64,000 bases of DNA from Clostridia bacterium (GTDB lineage: Bacteria > Bacillota > Clostridia > Oscillospirales > Butyricicoccaceae), in NCBI GenBank assembly GCA_029099685.1, contig JAQXOO010000029.1, forward strand, positions 32,644 through 96,643, given 5' to 3'. A model generated the notes under the pieces. It saw nothing but the letters and a program-made list of their open reading frames with translations, did no database searches and was not told where the DNA came from. The position numbers and the translations under genes were made by a program. Below are positions 1 to 7,905 of the stretch, one piece after another; the stretch's first letter is position 1, and each line of letters starts with the position of its first letter.

Positions 1-320
1 TCAAAAGTGGCGAAGCCAACTGCAATGGATATTGCTGCCGGCGTGATTTCCTGCGGTTCCGGCTCAAAGATGAGGATAAAAAACAGCAGCGGCACCAGTT
101 TCAGTATTTCCTCGCAGACCGGAGAGATCTCAATGGCCGCAGTGACGCCGTCCACCTGATACAGCACCATAAAAAAGCTGTTCACATATGCCGATACCAT
201 GCAGATCCCCATTCCGATGCAGAGCAGCAAGGTAAACCTTCGCTGGGTCCCTTTCACTAAAAGCAGAGAAAGCAGCAGCGGTACGGAAATGCAGATAAAC
301 ACATTTTCAATATAGGTCAA
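1..320 (-). CDS. PrsW-family intramembrane metalloprotease, 3' end outside the window
   Basis: The minus-strand frame opens at TTG (318-320) and runs off the left edge, giving about 106 N-terminal residues with three hydrophobic segments. The stretch SPVCEEILKLVPLL carries the EExxK motif that marks PrsW-type intramembrane proteases, which in other Firmicutes cut membrane-bound anti-sigma factors. A GGAGG about 10 nt upstream supports the TTG start, and TTG overlaps the TGA of the preceding gene, so translation is probably coupled. It is the last visible gene of a sigma-factor operon, which fits release of the sigma factor. The rest of the active site lies outside the window. Confidence 0.62.
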   Translation of the reverse strand, partial: MTYIENVFICISVPLLLSLLLVKGTQRRFTLLLCIGMGICMVSAYVNSFFMVLYQVDGVTAAIEISPVCEEILKLVPLLFFILIFEPEPQEITPAAISIAVGFATF

Positions 321-946
321 GGCTGCTGCGCCTCCTTTCTGATCATCCGGAACAAACTGCACAGACTGAGCGTAAACAGGATATCCACTGCGAAGTACAG
401 ATTAAACGTACTGAAGTCCGAAACATACTCCGAAACAAAATACACCAGTATCTGAAGAATTACCACGGCAATCATCATCCGGTCGAAGGCTGCCGGATGT
501 GCGCCAGACAGATGGGCACGGCGGATTCTGATGGATGAAATATATACGATGGCGCTCGCGATCACGCCGAATGCCAGGGACATGAGAATGGAGTTTCCCA
601 TGACCTCGCTGTGCACCGAGGCTGCCAGGGTGAACAGCGCCAGCATTGCCGGAACCGGCTGAAAATCCACGTTTTTCCGTTCCTGCCGCAGTATGACGAG
701 GAACAGGAAAAACAGATATCCGGCCATCCAGGAAATTTCAGATACATAAAAGATCCGCGGGATGTCTCCGATGATCGTAAGATGGAGCATGTAAAAAAGC
801 GTTCCCAGCATGATACTGCCATAAGCACATGCCAGCACCACCAGCTTGCGGCTGGAATACTTCAGCCCGGCGGCGCCCGAAACGACCATCATGCCCATCA
901 GCGACAAGGTCTGAAAAACATTATCATAAATTTCAAAGTTATCCAT
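317..946 (-). CDS. polytopic membrane protein of unknown function in sigma-factor operon
   Basis: A 209-residue protein with about six hydrophobic segments and few charged loops; it ends in a basic cytoplasmic-type tail (RMIRKEAQQP). I do not recognise a family. It overlaps the preceding small membrane protein by 8 nt and the following PrsW-like gene by 3 nt, so it belongs to the same transcript as the ECF sigma factor. By context it could be the sensor or scaffold of a membrane-stress module, or a partner of the 129-residue protein in holding the sigma factor. This role is inference. Confidence 0.7.
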   Translation of the reverse strand: MDNFEIYDNVFQTLSLMGMMVVSGAAGLKYSSRKLVVLACAYGSIMLGTLFYMLHLTIIGDIPRIFYVSEISWMAGYLFFLFLVILRQERKNVDFQPVPAMLALFTLAASVHSEVMGNSILMSLAFGVIASAIVYISSIRIRRAHLSGAHPAAFDRMMIAVVILQILVYFVSEYVSDFSTFNLYFAVDILFTLSLCSLFRMIRKEAQQP

Positions 947-1328
947 GTTCGCCTGACTCCTTCGGATCAGACTCCTTTGAATCAGACTCGTGCATCTGCC
1001 GCTGCTGCCTGCGGTGGATCACATGAAGGAGCATCGTCACGCAGACCCCCAGCAAAAAGGCGAAGATGGCCATGATCACATAGCCCAGTGCCTCGCTTCC
1101 GGCCAGCAGGCTGGCTGCTCCCGATGTATGGGATACCGGTGCTTCGCCAAAACCGGAGGTGATGTGCGGCATTGCGCTGCCGATGACCGCCAGAAGGCAC
1201 AGACACGCTGCCAGGCTCACTCCGCTTAGGACCGTCATCTGAATTTTTTGTTTTTTCCTCTGCTGTTCTTTTCTGATGATTTCAGCGCGCCGCCGGACCA
1301 GCGCCGCGCGTTCCTCATTTGTCCGCAT
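939..1328 (-). CDS. small two-TM protein, candidate anti-sigma factor
   Basis: 129 residues. A strongly basic cytoplasmic-type N-terminus (about residues 1-30, rich in R, K, E and Q) is followed by a membrane segment near 31-52, an exposed loop of about 30 residues, a second membrane segment near 83-105 and a polar tail. It begins inside the last codons of the ECF sigma gene (14-nt overlap) and overlaps the next gene. Position directly after an ECF sigma factor is where the cognate anti-sigma factor is usually encoded. No ZAS zinc motif (HxxxCxxC) is present, so the assignment rests on position and topology only. Confidence 0.6.
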   Translation of the reverse strand: MRTNEERAALVRRRAEIIRKEQQRKKQKIQMTVLSGVSLAACLCLLAVIGSAMPHITSGFGEAPVSHTSGAASLLAGSEALGYVIMAIFAFLLGVCVTMLLHVIHRRQQRQMHESDSKESDPKESGEHG

Positions 1329-1869
1329 AATCGAATCCTTCCTTCTCCAATATGGTTTTCAGGCTCTGCTTTCCCCTGTAAACCAGTTTGGTGATCTGAC
1401 TTTCTGATTTTCCCATAACGGAAGCCGCCTGCCGGTAGCTCATATCCTCAAAGTATACCAGATACAGTGCTTCCCGATAATCCTCCTTCAGCTTCTCCAT
1501 GGCTTGATACAGCTGCCGTTTCCGTTCCTTTCCGTAAAGCGGCGTTTCCGCCAGCACCTCGCCCTTCGGCTCAAATGTCAGTTCATCCAGGCTGAGAAGC
1601 CGCAGCCGGTGCTTCTTCCGGTGCCGTCCGGCAAGATTTCTCCCGATCCTGAACAGATATCCTCTGAAACTGCCCTGCTCACCGACCGGCCGGGGCTTGG
1701 CAAACATCAGGGCAAACGCCTCGATCATCAGGTCTTCTGCCTCCTGAAGGTCGCCAAGAAATCCGTGTATGTATAATGTAAGCGTATCACCATACCGTGC
1801 GACCAGTTCATCGGCCGCTGTTTCATCCCCGGCAAGATACTGTTGATACAGTTTTTCATCTCCTGTCAC
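1315..1869 (-). CDS. RNA polymerase sigma factor, ECF (sigma-70) family
   Basis: 184 residues. Region 2 covers roughly residues 15-90 (DLMIEAFALMFAKP, then FRGYLFRIGRNLAGRHRKK), and region 4 with its helix-turn-helix covers about 125-172 (YFEDMSYRQAASVMGKSESQ). Length and two-region layout fit an ECF factor, which redirects RNA polymerase to a small regulon. The start is GTG at 1867-1869 with AGAAGG about 8 nt upstream. It leads an overlapping operon with two membrane proteins and a PrsW-like protease, pointing to control by membrane sequestration and proteolysis. Targets cannot be told from the sequence. Confidence 0.9.
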   Translation of the reverse strand: MTGDEKLYQQYLAGDETAADELVARYGDTLTLYIHGFLGDLQEAEDLMIEAFALMFAKPRPVGEQGSFRGYLFRIGRNLAGRHRKKHRLRLLSLDELTFEPKGEVLAETPLYGKERKRQLYQAMEKLKEDYREALYLVYFEDMSYRQAASVMGKSESQITKLVYRGKQSLKTILEKEGFDYADK

Positions 1870-1941
1870 AGTACTGTCCTTCTTCCATCAAAAAATACTG
1901 AACAAAAAGGGTGAGAAAACCTTCCCTTTCTGATACTGCCT

Positions 1942-2283
1942 TTATGAAACTGTTCTGACGGCTTTAAGTGTGCAGCCAGTGTAATCCTTCTGTCCGTCGA
2001 TTACCGCGAATCCCCGTACTTTGTTGCAGTACCCGGTTCCATTCTTAACTGCTGTGTTGCGGTACCTGCCTTTTGCGGATGTAAACAGCGGCTTCTTGCC
2101 ATAGCCGGAGTTTTTGTGGAGCAGAAAATCTCTGCTCCGCCGAATTATCTCTCCGTTTTGGCTGCACTCTGGGATGCGTACAGTCCTCTTGCCGTTGAGA
2201 ACGGTCTGCCAGCTTCTGACCTGTCGGCGCCGCAAGGATCTCTCCCTTCCGTACGGCAATTGCAGGGTCGGCTTCTTCTCCAG
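1942..2283 (-). pseudogene. decayed 3' remnant of a surface protein (Fn3-like C-terminal repeat)
   Basis: This 340-bp gap between the TetR and sigma genes has no convincing intact gene. One minus-strand frame ending at 1942 reads like the tail of a clostridial surface-protein repeat (SAKGRYRNTAVKNGTGYCNK, then VRGFAVIDGQKDYTG and LKAVRTVS), matching the usual pattern of a beta-strand pair plus a Y/F-x-V-R-A/G-F core. No start codon with a ribosome-binding site and no complete domain precede it, so I read it as a leftover fragment. It may equally be chance coding. Confidence 0.3.
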
Positions 2284-2931
2284 TCACCCGTGCATATCCC
2301 TGCCGCAGATCAGTCGCTCCGTTTCCACCTTTGCTTTCGGATTATATTTCAAAATAAAGAGTTCCAGTGCTTCTTTCAGCACGTCGATCTGGGACTTCAG
2401 ATAGAACTCGTCCTCGAACAATGCGTAGTGCACGCAGGCCCGGATCAGAATGAACATCAGCGGCGTCAGCTTCTGATAGGGGATGCCCAGCTTGTCCTCT
2501 AAGCTTTTTGCGTATTCGGTATAACGCTGATCCACACCCGCAAAGAATTTCCTGCCGTATTCCCTGTATTTCGGGTGTGTATAGACCTGATACATCAGGC
2601 GGTATTTCTTGCCGTGCTCTTTTGCCGTCCAGTAGGGGATCTCGTCAATGAACCGCCACAAGTCCTCCACATCTGCGGGGGCTTTCGCCATAAAATCATC
2701 TTCCACCTTACTCATGCAGTATTCGGTGGACTGGACGATCAGGTCGTCCAGATTTTCAAAATATGTGTAAAGCATATTTGAGGAGCCTCCGCAGTGCTCG
2801 CCCAATGCCCTGATACCGGTTCCATGCAGCCCGTTTTCTGCAAAGCAGTCATAGCAGCCTTCCATAATGTCTGCTTTTTTGGCATTCCATTGTTCTTTTG
2901 TGTAGTTTGCCAATTTGTCATCTCCATTCAT
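2284..2931 (-). CDS. TetR/AcrR-family transcriptional regulator
   Basis: 215 residues. The N-terminal helix-turn-helix spans about residues 16-62 (IMEGCYDCFAENGLHGTGIR, then NMLYTYFENLDDLI), typical of TetR repressors; the C-terminal two thirds is the variable ligand-binding helical domain. The ATG at 2929-2931 has no Shine-Dalgarno sequence. A perfect 13-bp dyad lies 1 bp upstream and a good promoter places the transcript start about 11 nt before the ATG, so the mRNA is probably nearly leaderless and autorepressed. No obvious target gene (efflux pump, enzyme) is adjacent, so the regulated function is unknown. Confidence 0.85.
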   Translation of the reverse strand: MNGDDKLANYTKEQWNAKKADIMEGCYDCFAENGLHGTGIRALGEHCGGSSNMLYTYFENLDDLIVQSTEYCMSKVEDDFMAKAPADVEDLWRFIDEIPYWTAKEHGKKYRLMYQVYTHPKYREYGRKFFAGVDQRYTEYAKSLEDKLGIPYQKLTPLMFILIRACVHYALFEDEFYLKSQIDVLKEALELFILKYNPKAKVETERLICGRDMHG

Positions 2932-2932
2932 A

Positions 2933-2945
2933 TCGTATGATACGA
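2933..2945. promoter_or_regulatory. candidate TetR operator (13-bp dyad)
   Basis: The sequence TCGTATGATACGA is a perfect inverted repeat with 6-bp arms and a single central base. It sits directly upstream of the tetR start codon and at the predicted transcription start, where a bound repressor would block its own gene. Seen in sequence; use as an operator is inferred. Confidence 0.5.
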
Positions 2946-2949
2946 ATTA

Positions 2950-2978
2950 AAAATACCATATTCCGGATGAAGTTTCAA
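2950..2978 (-). promoter_or_regulatory. promoter of tetR
   Basis: On the minus strand TTGAAA (2973-2978) and TATTTT (2950-2955) are separated by 17 bp, a good sigma-A promoter. The expected start is about 11 nt before the ATG, overlapping the dyad. Confidence 0.55.
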
Positions 2979-3049
2979 TGAGTTTTTAATGTGGATGCAA
3001 GGGCGCCGCGCAGCGCTGCCGATTCACGTTTGCTCATACAGACACCTGC

Positions 3050-3086
3050 AAAAACAAAAAGTCCGCCAGGCAAAAACCTGACGGAC
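3050..3086 (-). terminator. intrinsic terminator after tRNA-Thr
   Basis: Minus-strand stem GTCCGTCAGG/CCTGGCGGAC (3061-3086) with a short T-rich loop, followed by TTTTTGTTTTTG. It lies directly 3' of the tRNA. Confidence 0.85.
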
Positions 3087-3090
3087 TGAT

Positions 3091-3166
3091 TGGAGCTGGA
3101 AACGTGACTTGAACACGCGACCTGCTGATTACGAATCAGCTGCTCTACCGACTGAGCTATTCCAGC
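3091..3166 (-). tRNA. tRNA-Thr (anticodon CGU)
   Basis: A 76-nt cloverleaf on the minus strand: acceptor GCTGGAA/TTCCAGC, D-arm GCTC..GAGC, anticodon stem GCTGA/TCAGC with loop TTCGTAA (anticodon CGT, reading ACG), T-loop TTCAAGT, discriminator T and an encoded CCA end. A terminator follows at once. It forms the border between the lower-GC block to its left and the high-GC chromosome to its right. Confidence 0.95.
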
Positions 3167-3233
3167 ATATGCGGCGGAAAAACGGTTTTCCGCCTGCTGC
3201 AGTTTCTAATTATATAGGATGCGCGGGAAAAAA

Positions 3234-3968
3234 TCAAGTCTTTTTCGCCAAAGCGCCCCGGACGGCGGAGATGGTCTCCGGAATGGTCTCGTTCCGCAGC
3301 TCGCGCACATCGAATTTGTGCAGCTTGAAAATGACCTGCATCACCGGGCCGGACAGGCACACCAGAATGATGGTGCCCAGGCCTACCGCGCCGCCCAGCA
3401 GCCAGCCCAGAGTCAGGGCGCAGCCCTCCAGGATCACGCGGACGCCGCCCACCGGGATGCGGGCGGACCGGCGCTTGACCACGCACATCAGTCCGTCCCG
3501 GGGACCGGAGCCCAGCCGGGCGGACATATAAATATACATACCGTAGGCCGCCGGGATCAGGCTGAGCACGCACAGCGCCAGTCGGGGCAGAAAGCTCTCG
3601 GTCATGGGCAGGCCCCGGAAGTCGGGCAGCAGGGCAAAGCCGGGGATCATGTCGCCGGTGCAGAAGTCCACCACGTTGCCGCACAGCAGGATGTTGATAA
3701 AGGTGCCGAAGCCCACCTTTTCCCGAAACAGCACGTCGATGAGCAGGATGGTCAGGCCGATCATGATATTCGCCCGGCCAAAGGTGAACAGGTCCGCGCC
3801 GTTGCTCAGGCGGATATCAAACGTCCCCTGGAGGAACTTTGCCATGCCGTCGTTGAGCACGTCCCAGGGCTCCATGCCCAGGTCGGCCACCAGGGCCATA
3901 GCCGAGCCGAAGCTCATGACGCACAGGCCGATGAGCAGGCGAACAAAGCGTTTGATGATGGTTTTCAT
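3234..3968 (-). CDS. YczE/YitT-like integral membrane protein
   Basis: 244 residues from the ATG at 3968, preceded by GGAGG 7 nt upstream (CTTCGGAGGGACCGCC); a longer frame exists but lacks a better site. It has five to six membrane segments and the conserved DLGMEPWDVLNDG and LGSGPRDGLM stretches found in the YczE/YyaS/YitT membrane family, whose biochemical role is unknown. It is a single gene read toward the tRNA, with rpsF divergent behind it. Substrate or partner cannot be inferred. Confidence 0.8.
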   Translation of the reverse strand: MKTIIKRFVRLLIGLCVMSFGSAMALVADLGMEPWDVLNDGMAKFLQGTFDIRLSNGADLFTFGRANIMIGLTILLIDVLFREKVGFGTFINILLCGNVVDFCTGDMIPGFALLPDFRGLPMTESFLPRLALCVLSLIPAAYGMYIYMSARLGSGPRDGLMCVVKRRSARIPVGGVRVILEGCALTLGWLLGGAVGLGTIILVCLSGPVMQVIFKLHKFDVRELRNETIPETISAVRGALAKKT

Positions 3969-4051
3969 GGCGGTCCCTCCGAAGAAAACAGGCATTTTCT
4001 ATACATGATATGATAACACACAGGCTTTTTGCCGTCAACGAAAAATTTGTC

Positions 4052-4080
4052 TTGACTTTTGCGGCAAACCTGTGTAATAT
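4052..4080 (+). promoter_or_regulatory. promoter of rpsF-ssb-rpsR
   Basis: TTGACT (4052-4057), 17-bp spacer, TAATAT (4075-4080), about 60 nt before rpsF. A strong vegetative promoter, as expected for ribosomal protein genes. Confidence 0.75.
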
Positions 4081-4144
4081 TTATGTGTTATCCTTGTCTG
4101 TACCATGTGTACAGGCCAAATGTCCAAAAGGAGGTGCAAAGAAC

Positions 4145-4438
4145 ATGCCCAAAATCACCGGTAAGTACGAGACTGTTTTCATCGTCAACGCGACTCTGTC
4201 CGAGGAGGCCATCAAGGCTCTGGTGGAAAAGTTCACCAACCTGATCTCTGCCAATGGTGAGATCACCAAGGTCGAGGAGTGGGGCAAGCGCCGCATGGCT
4301 TATGCCATCGACGATATGCCCGAGGGTTACTACACCCTGGTCGAGTTTGACGCCAAGCCCGACTTCCCCGCTGAGCTGGATCGTATCTACAAGATCACCG
4401 ACGGTATCATCCGCTCCATCATCGTCGCGAAGGAATAA
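4145..4438 (+). CDS. rpsF: 30S ribosomal protein S6
   Basis: 97 residues from the ATG at 4145, which follows AGGAGGTG at 8 nt. The sequence begins MPKITGKYETVFIVNATL and contains the S6 core EEWGKRRMAYAIDD and YTLVEFDA. S6 binds S18 and 16S rRNA in the platform of the small subunit. It is first in rpsF-ssb-rpsR, the standard bacterial order, with 15 bp to ssb. S6 and S18 assemble as a pair, which explains their pairing here. Confidence 0.97.
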   Translation: MPKITGKYETVFIVNATLSEEAIKALVEKFTNLISANGEITKVEEWGKRRMAYAIDDMPEGYYTLVEFDAKPDFPAELDRIYKITDGIIRSIIVAKE

Positions 4439-4453
4439 AAGGAGGAAGCTGCC

Positions 4454-4885
4454 ATGCTGAACAAGGCCATCCTTATGGGCCGGCTGGTGGCCGACCCTGA
4501 ACTTCGCCGGACCCCGAACAACAATTCCGTCACATCTTTTACCCTTGCCGTCAACCGCAGCTACGTCCGTCAGGGCGAGCAGCCTCAGACCGACTTTCTC
4601 GACATCGTCGCCTGGGGCAAGACTGCCGAGTTCGTCAGCCGGTATTTCGTCAAGGGCCAGCTCGTTGCCGTTGCCGGCCGCATCCAGACCCGAACCTGGG
4701 AGGACAAGCAGGGCAACAAGCGCAAATCTGTGGAAGTCGTCGCTGAAGAAGTGCACTTTGCCGAGCCCAAGCGTGACAGCCAGCCCCGGAACGAGGCGCC
4801 TCAGGGCGGTTTCGATCCCATGGCCGGTCTGGGCGGAAACGCCTTTGCCGCGCTGCCCGGTGATGACAACGACCTCCCGTTCTAA
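4454..4885 (+). CDS. ssb: single-stranded DNA-binding protein
   Basis: 143 residues. The N-terminal OB fold (about 1-105) starts [20 protein letters not shown] and includes [11 protein letters not shown] and [14 protein letters not shown] flexible Gly/Pro-rich linker follows and the protein ends in the acidic tip DDNDLPF, the docking site for replication and repair partners. It protects single-stranded DNA as a tetramer. The position between rpsF and rpsR is the classical arrangement. Confidence 0.97.
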   Translation: MLNKAILMGRLVADPELRRTPNNNSVTSFTLAVNRSYVRQGEQPQTDFLDIVAWGKTAEFVSRYFVKGQLVAVAGRIQTRTWEDKQGNKRKSVEVVAEEVHFAEPKRDSQPRNEAPQGGFDPMAGLGGNAFAALPGDDNDLPF

Positions 4886-4908
4886 CCTTTCAGAAGGAGG
4901 AAACGATC

Positions 4909-5160
4909 ATGGAAAGAGAAAACAGACCCGAGCGTCCCGCCCGCGACAATCGCCGCCGCCGGAAAGTCTGCCAGTTCTGCGTGGATAAAGTCGCCTGCAT
5001 CGACTTCAAGGATACCGCCAAGCTCCGGAAGTACACTTCCGACCGCGGCAAGATCCTGCCCCGCCGCATGACCGGCACCTGCGCCATGCATCAGCGTCAG
5101 CTGACCGTGGCCATCAAGCGTGCCCGTCACATCGCTCTGCTGCCCTATACCGCAGACTGA
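4909..5160 (+). CDS. rpsR: 30S ribosomal protein S18
   Basis: 83 residues with an AAGGAGG site. After a basic N-terminus it shows the S18 core [18 protein letters not shown] and the C-terminal [22 protein letters not shown] and the downstream MTGTCAMHQ together could make a zinc-binding S18 variant (CxxC plus C/H), as in C+ forms of small ribosomal proteins. It closes the operon and is followed by a strong terminator. Confidence 0.97.
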   Translation: MERENRPERPARDNRRRRKVCQFCVDKVACIDFKDTAKLRKYTSDRGKILPRRMTGTCAMHQRQLTVAIKRARHIALLPYTAD

Positions 5161-5174
5161 TTGCAAACGCTTAA

Positions 5175-5202
5175 AACGCACCCCGCCGGGGTGCGTTTTT
5201 TC
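5175..5202 (+). terminator. intrinsic terminator of rpsF-ssb-rpsR
   Basis: Stem ACGCACCCC/GGGGTGCGT with a 3-nt loop followed by six T, 15 bp after rpsR. Confidence 0.92.
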
Positions 5203-5271
5203 ATTTTCTTCTTTTCATCTGTGCCGGAGTATGTTAAAATAAAAAGTAAATTGTGAAAAGGCGGTGACTTT

Positions 5272-5883
5272 ATGGGTTATCTGCTGGCCTTTCTGCTGGC
5301 TTATTCCCTGGGCTGTTCCAGCATGGCGCTGTATCTTTCCAAGCTGAAGCACGTGGACTTCCGCGCCGGGGGCAGCGGAAACCTGGGCGCTTCCAACGCC
5401 ACCATCCTCATGGGCTGGAAGGCGGGTGTCCTGGTGGGCGTCCACGACATCGGAAAAGCCGCCTTGGCAGTGTTTCTGGCAAAGGTTTTCTTCCCCGCCC
5501 TGCCCCATGTGGGCGCGGTGGCCGGCGTGGGCTGCGTTCTGGGGCACATCTGGCCCCTGCCCATGAAGTTCCGGGGCGGCAAGGGCTTCGCTCCCTACAT
5601 CGGCATGACCCTGGGCCTGGACTGGAAGCTGGCCCTGGCGGTAGCCCTCCTCATCGTGCTGGTGACGCTGCTCACCGATTATATCGTGGCAGGCACCGTC
5701 ACCACCATCCTGGTGGTGCCCGCCTACCTGGGCTGGGTGCGGCACAGCGCTCCGCTGGCCCTGATCCTGCTGGTGGCCACGGCGGTCATCTTCTACAAGC
5801 ACCGCGAAAACTTTTCCCGCATCCTGGCAGGCACCGAGATCGGCCTGCGGTCCGCCGCCCGGGGCGACAGGCGTGTAAAATAA
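5272..5883 (+). CDS. plsY: acyl-phosphate:glycerol-3-phosphate acyltransferase
   Basis: 203 residues, membrane embedded with about five segments. It carries the three PlsY motifs: GSGNLGASN near residue 34, GHIWPLPMKFRGGKG near 89-103, and YKHRENFSRILAGTE near the C-terminus. PlsY moves an acyl group from acyl phosphate to glycerol 3-phosphate, the first step of phospholipid synthesis in most bacteria. The second motif reads GASN where most homologues have GATN, a mild change. GGCGGTG precedes the ATG. Single gene flanked by terminators. Confidence 0.93.
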   Translation: MGYLLAFLLAYSLGCSSMALYLSKLKHVDFRAGGSGNLGASNATILMGWKAGVLVGVHDIGKAALAVFLAKVFFPALPHVGAVAGVGCVLGHIWPLPMKFRGGKGFAPYIGMTLGLDWKLALAVALLIVLVTLLTDYIVAGTVTTILVVPAYLGWVRHSAPLALILLVATAVIFYKHRENFSRILAGTEIGLRSAARGDRRVK

Positions 5884-5889
5884 CCGTCC

Positions 5890-5938
5890 GGCCCTCTGAA
5901 GCAGAGATCCTGTGGTGTTCTGTCTCAGAGGGCCTTTT
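5890..5938 (+). terminator. terminator between plsY and the serine hydrolase gene
   Basis: Stem GGCCCTCTGA/TCAGAGGGCC with a long loop (about 25 nt) followed by TTTT. The convergent hydrolase gene ends just beyond. Confidence 0.65.
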
Positions 5939-5943
5939 CGCGC

Positions 5944-7506
5944 TTACACCTTGTTCAGTTCCAGCTCCTGCACCCGGTTGCCGGACAGGCTCAGGCCCCG
6001 GACCGTTCCCGCCTCATCCCGCAAGAAGCGGATGAAGCAGGGCCGCTGGTAGGTGGTGACGAACAGGTCGCCCTCCACCGGATACAGCGGCGTCAGCCCC
6101 CGGCGGAAGTGCCACAGCCACAGGCGGCCGTCCCGCTCCCGCACCTCGTAGCCGGTGTCGATCTCCCGGCTCTCGTACCGGCCGGTTTTGCCCGCCAGCT
6201 GTTCCGCCGTCAGAGGACCCGCAAAGGCCTTGTGCAGATGGTAGTCGGTCTCCGGTGTGGACAGCAGCGGGGCGTTGTCCCCCAGCCGCAGCCAGTGGCG
6301 CAGCCGGCCCTGCCGGTACAGGTCTCCCTCCACATGGGTCAGGGGCGCATCGCCGCACTCGTCGGTCATCCACAGCGTTCCGTTCTTCTCGTATACCGTA
6401 AAGACGAACCCCTCCGGCAGCATGGAATAGTAGCAGCCGGGGGCGTTTTTTTCATCAAAGGCCGTGAGCGAGGGCTGCGGCGCGGGCTTGACCTCCACCG
6501 GCAGGCCCAGCAGTATGCGGGCGATGCCGAAGGCCGCCGTCTCGGTATACACGTTGTCGGTGTTGCTGACGATGACGATGTCGATGTCATCCTCCGTCAT
6601 CCGCAGGATAAAGGAGCGGAAGCCCGCGTCCTCACCGGCGTGCTTCAGGTAGCGGTGGCCGTCCATGGCGTCCACCCGCAGCCCGCCGGCATAATTGGTG
6701 GGGGCGCCGGTCTTCAGCACGGGCACCCGCAGCATTTCCGCCATGGTCTCTGCCCGGCAGACGGTGGGCCGGCGGTAGTTTTCCATCCACCGCATCAGGT
6801 CCCGGGCGTTGGTGTGCAGGGAGGTGCCGCCGTAATAGCCGTAGTTCAGCACATAGTGGAAAAATTCGCTTCCGCTGTCCCAGTAGGAGACCGCCCGGTT
6901 GGGGATCATCTGCCAATAGGTCTCCCGCACCACCGTGTCGGTCATGCCCAGGGGCGCAAAGATCCTTTGCTGCATGAACTGCTGCAGCGTCTGTCCCGAC
7001 ACCCGCTCCACGATCTCCGCCAGCAGCATGTAATTGGAATTGCAATAGGTGTGCCTGCTCTCCGGGGGATAATTCAACCCCCGCTGGTGGGCCAGAATGG
7101 TGCGGATGTCCTGCTGGGTGATGGTGTCCACGTTTCGGACGCCCCGCAGGTCCAGCAGCTCCATCATGTCCCGCAGGCCGCTGATGTTGTTCACCAGGGC
7201 GCGGATGCGCATGGGCTGGGGAAAGGCCACCAGGTCGGGGATGTAGGCGCGGATATCATCCTCCAGCGACAGCTTGCCGTCCTCCTGCAGCAGCAGGACG
7301 GCCATGACGGTGAACTGCTTGGAGACCGAGGCCACGTGGAGCACATGGTCCCGGGTCATGGGAATGCGGTTTTCCACGTCGGCATAGCCGAAGCAGCGGT
7401 CATAGACCGTCTCTCCCCGCTGGCGGACCAGCACCTGGCCGCCGGGACACAGGCCCTGCTGCCACGGTTCAAAAAGGGCGTCGATCTTTTCTGTGATACT
7501 CTGCAT
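5944..7506 (-). CDS. beta-lactamase-family (class C/S12) serine hydrolase
   Basis: 520 residues. The catalytic domain (about 10-330) shows S60-V-S-K63 for the SxxK nucleophile and base pair, and Y154-C-N156 for the YxN motif. A C-terminal beta-rich extension of about 180 residues follows. Proteins of this shape are penicillin-recognising hydrolases, D-aminopeptidases or esterases, so resistance should not be assumed. No signal peptide or lipobox is visible, suggesting a cytoplasmic enzyme, unlike typical beta-lactamases. It is transcribed away from the thioredoxin gene. Substrate unknown. Confidence 0.85.
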   Translation of the reverse strand: MQSITEKIDALFEPWQQGLCPGGQVLVRQRGETVYDRCFGYADVENRIPMTRDHVLHVASVSKQFTVMAVLLLQEDGKLSLEDDIRAYIPDLVAFPQPMRIRALVNNISGLRDMMELLDLRGVRNVDTITQQDIRTILAHQRGLNYPPESRHTYCNSNYMLLAEIVERVSGQTLQQFMQQRIFAPLGMTDTVVRETYWQMIPNRAVSYWDSGSEFFHYVLNYGYYGGTSLHTNARDLMRWMENYRRPTVCRAETMAEMLRVPVLKTGAPTNYAGGLRVDAMDGHRYLKHAGEDAGFRSFILRMTEDDIDIVIVSNTDNVYTETAAFGIARILLGLPVEVKPAPQPSLTAFDEKNAPGCYYSMLPEGFVFTVYEKNGTLWMTDECGDAPLTHVEGDLYRQGRLRHWLRLGDNAPLLSTPETDYHLHKAFAGPLTAEQLAGKTGRYESREIDTGYEVRERDGRLWLWHFRRGLTPLYPVEGDLFVTTYQRPCFIRFLRDEAGTVRGLSLSGNRVQELELNKV

Positions 7507-7591
7507 AATTGTTTGCTCCCTGATAAAAAATATAGGATCTGCGGCGGCTGCGCCGCGAATCTGTCACCAAAACCAACACAGGAGGTATGCC

Positions 7592-7903
7592 ATGTCTGTT
7601 CTGAACATTACGGAGGAAAATTTTGAGCAGGAGGTCCTGCAGGCGAAACAGCCTGTTCTGCTGGACTTTTTCGCCGCCTGGTGCGGCCCCTGCGCCGCCT
7701 TGGCCCCTGTCATCGACGGCATCGCCGCCCGGAACCCGGACCTGAAGGTGGGCAAGGTGGATGTGGACGCCCAGAAGGCGCTGGCCCGCCGGCACAAGGT
7801 GCTCAGCGTCCCCACGCTGATGGTCTTCCGGGACGGCGCTGTCACCGCCCGCGCCTCCGGCGTCCGGTCTGAAGAGGACATCCTGGCCATGACAAAGGCC
7901 TGA
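7592..7903 (+). CDS. trxA: thioredoxin
   Basis: 103 residues from the ATG at 7592 with AGGAGG 6-7 nt upstream. The redox centre W30-C31-G-P-C34 lies in DFFAAWCGPC, and the cis-proline context SVPTLMVFRDG is present. Length and layout are those of a small cytoplasmic thioredoxin that reduces disulfides with thioredoxin reductase, which is not in the window. A long hairpin terminator separates it from the convergent azl genes. Confidence 0.92.
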   Translation: MSVLNITEENFEQEVLQAKQPVLLDFFAAWCGPCAALAPVIDGIAARNPDLKVGKVDVDAQKALARRHKVLSVPTLMVFRDGAVTARASGVRSEEDILAMTKA

Positions 7904-7905
7904 GC

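Noticed and set aside
2739..2927. Alternative minus-strand small gene overlapping the tetR start
   Set aside because: It lies in another frame of tetR, has no homology features, and the TetR helix-turn-helix is clear in the chosen frame.
5944..7506. Beta-lactam resistance gene
   Set aside because: SxxK and YxN motifs are shared by many class C-like hydrolases. There is no signal peptide and a large extra domain, so resistance is not supported.
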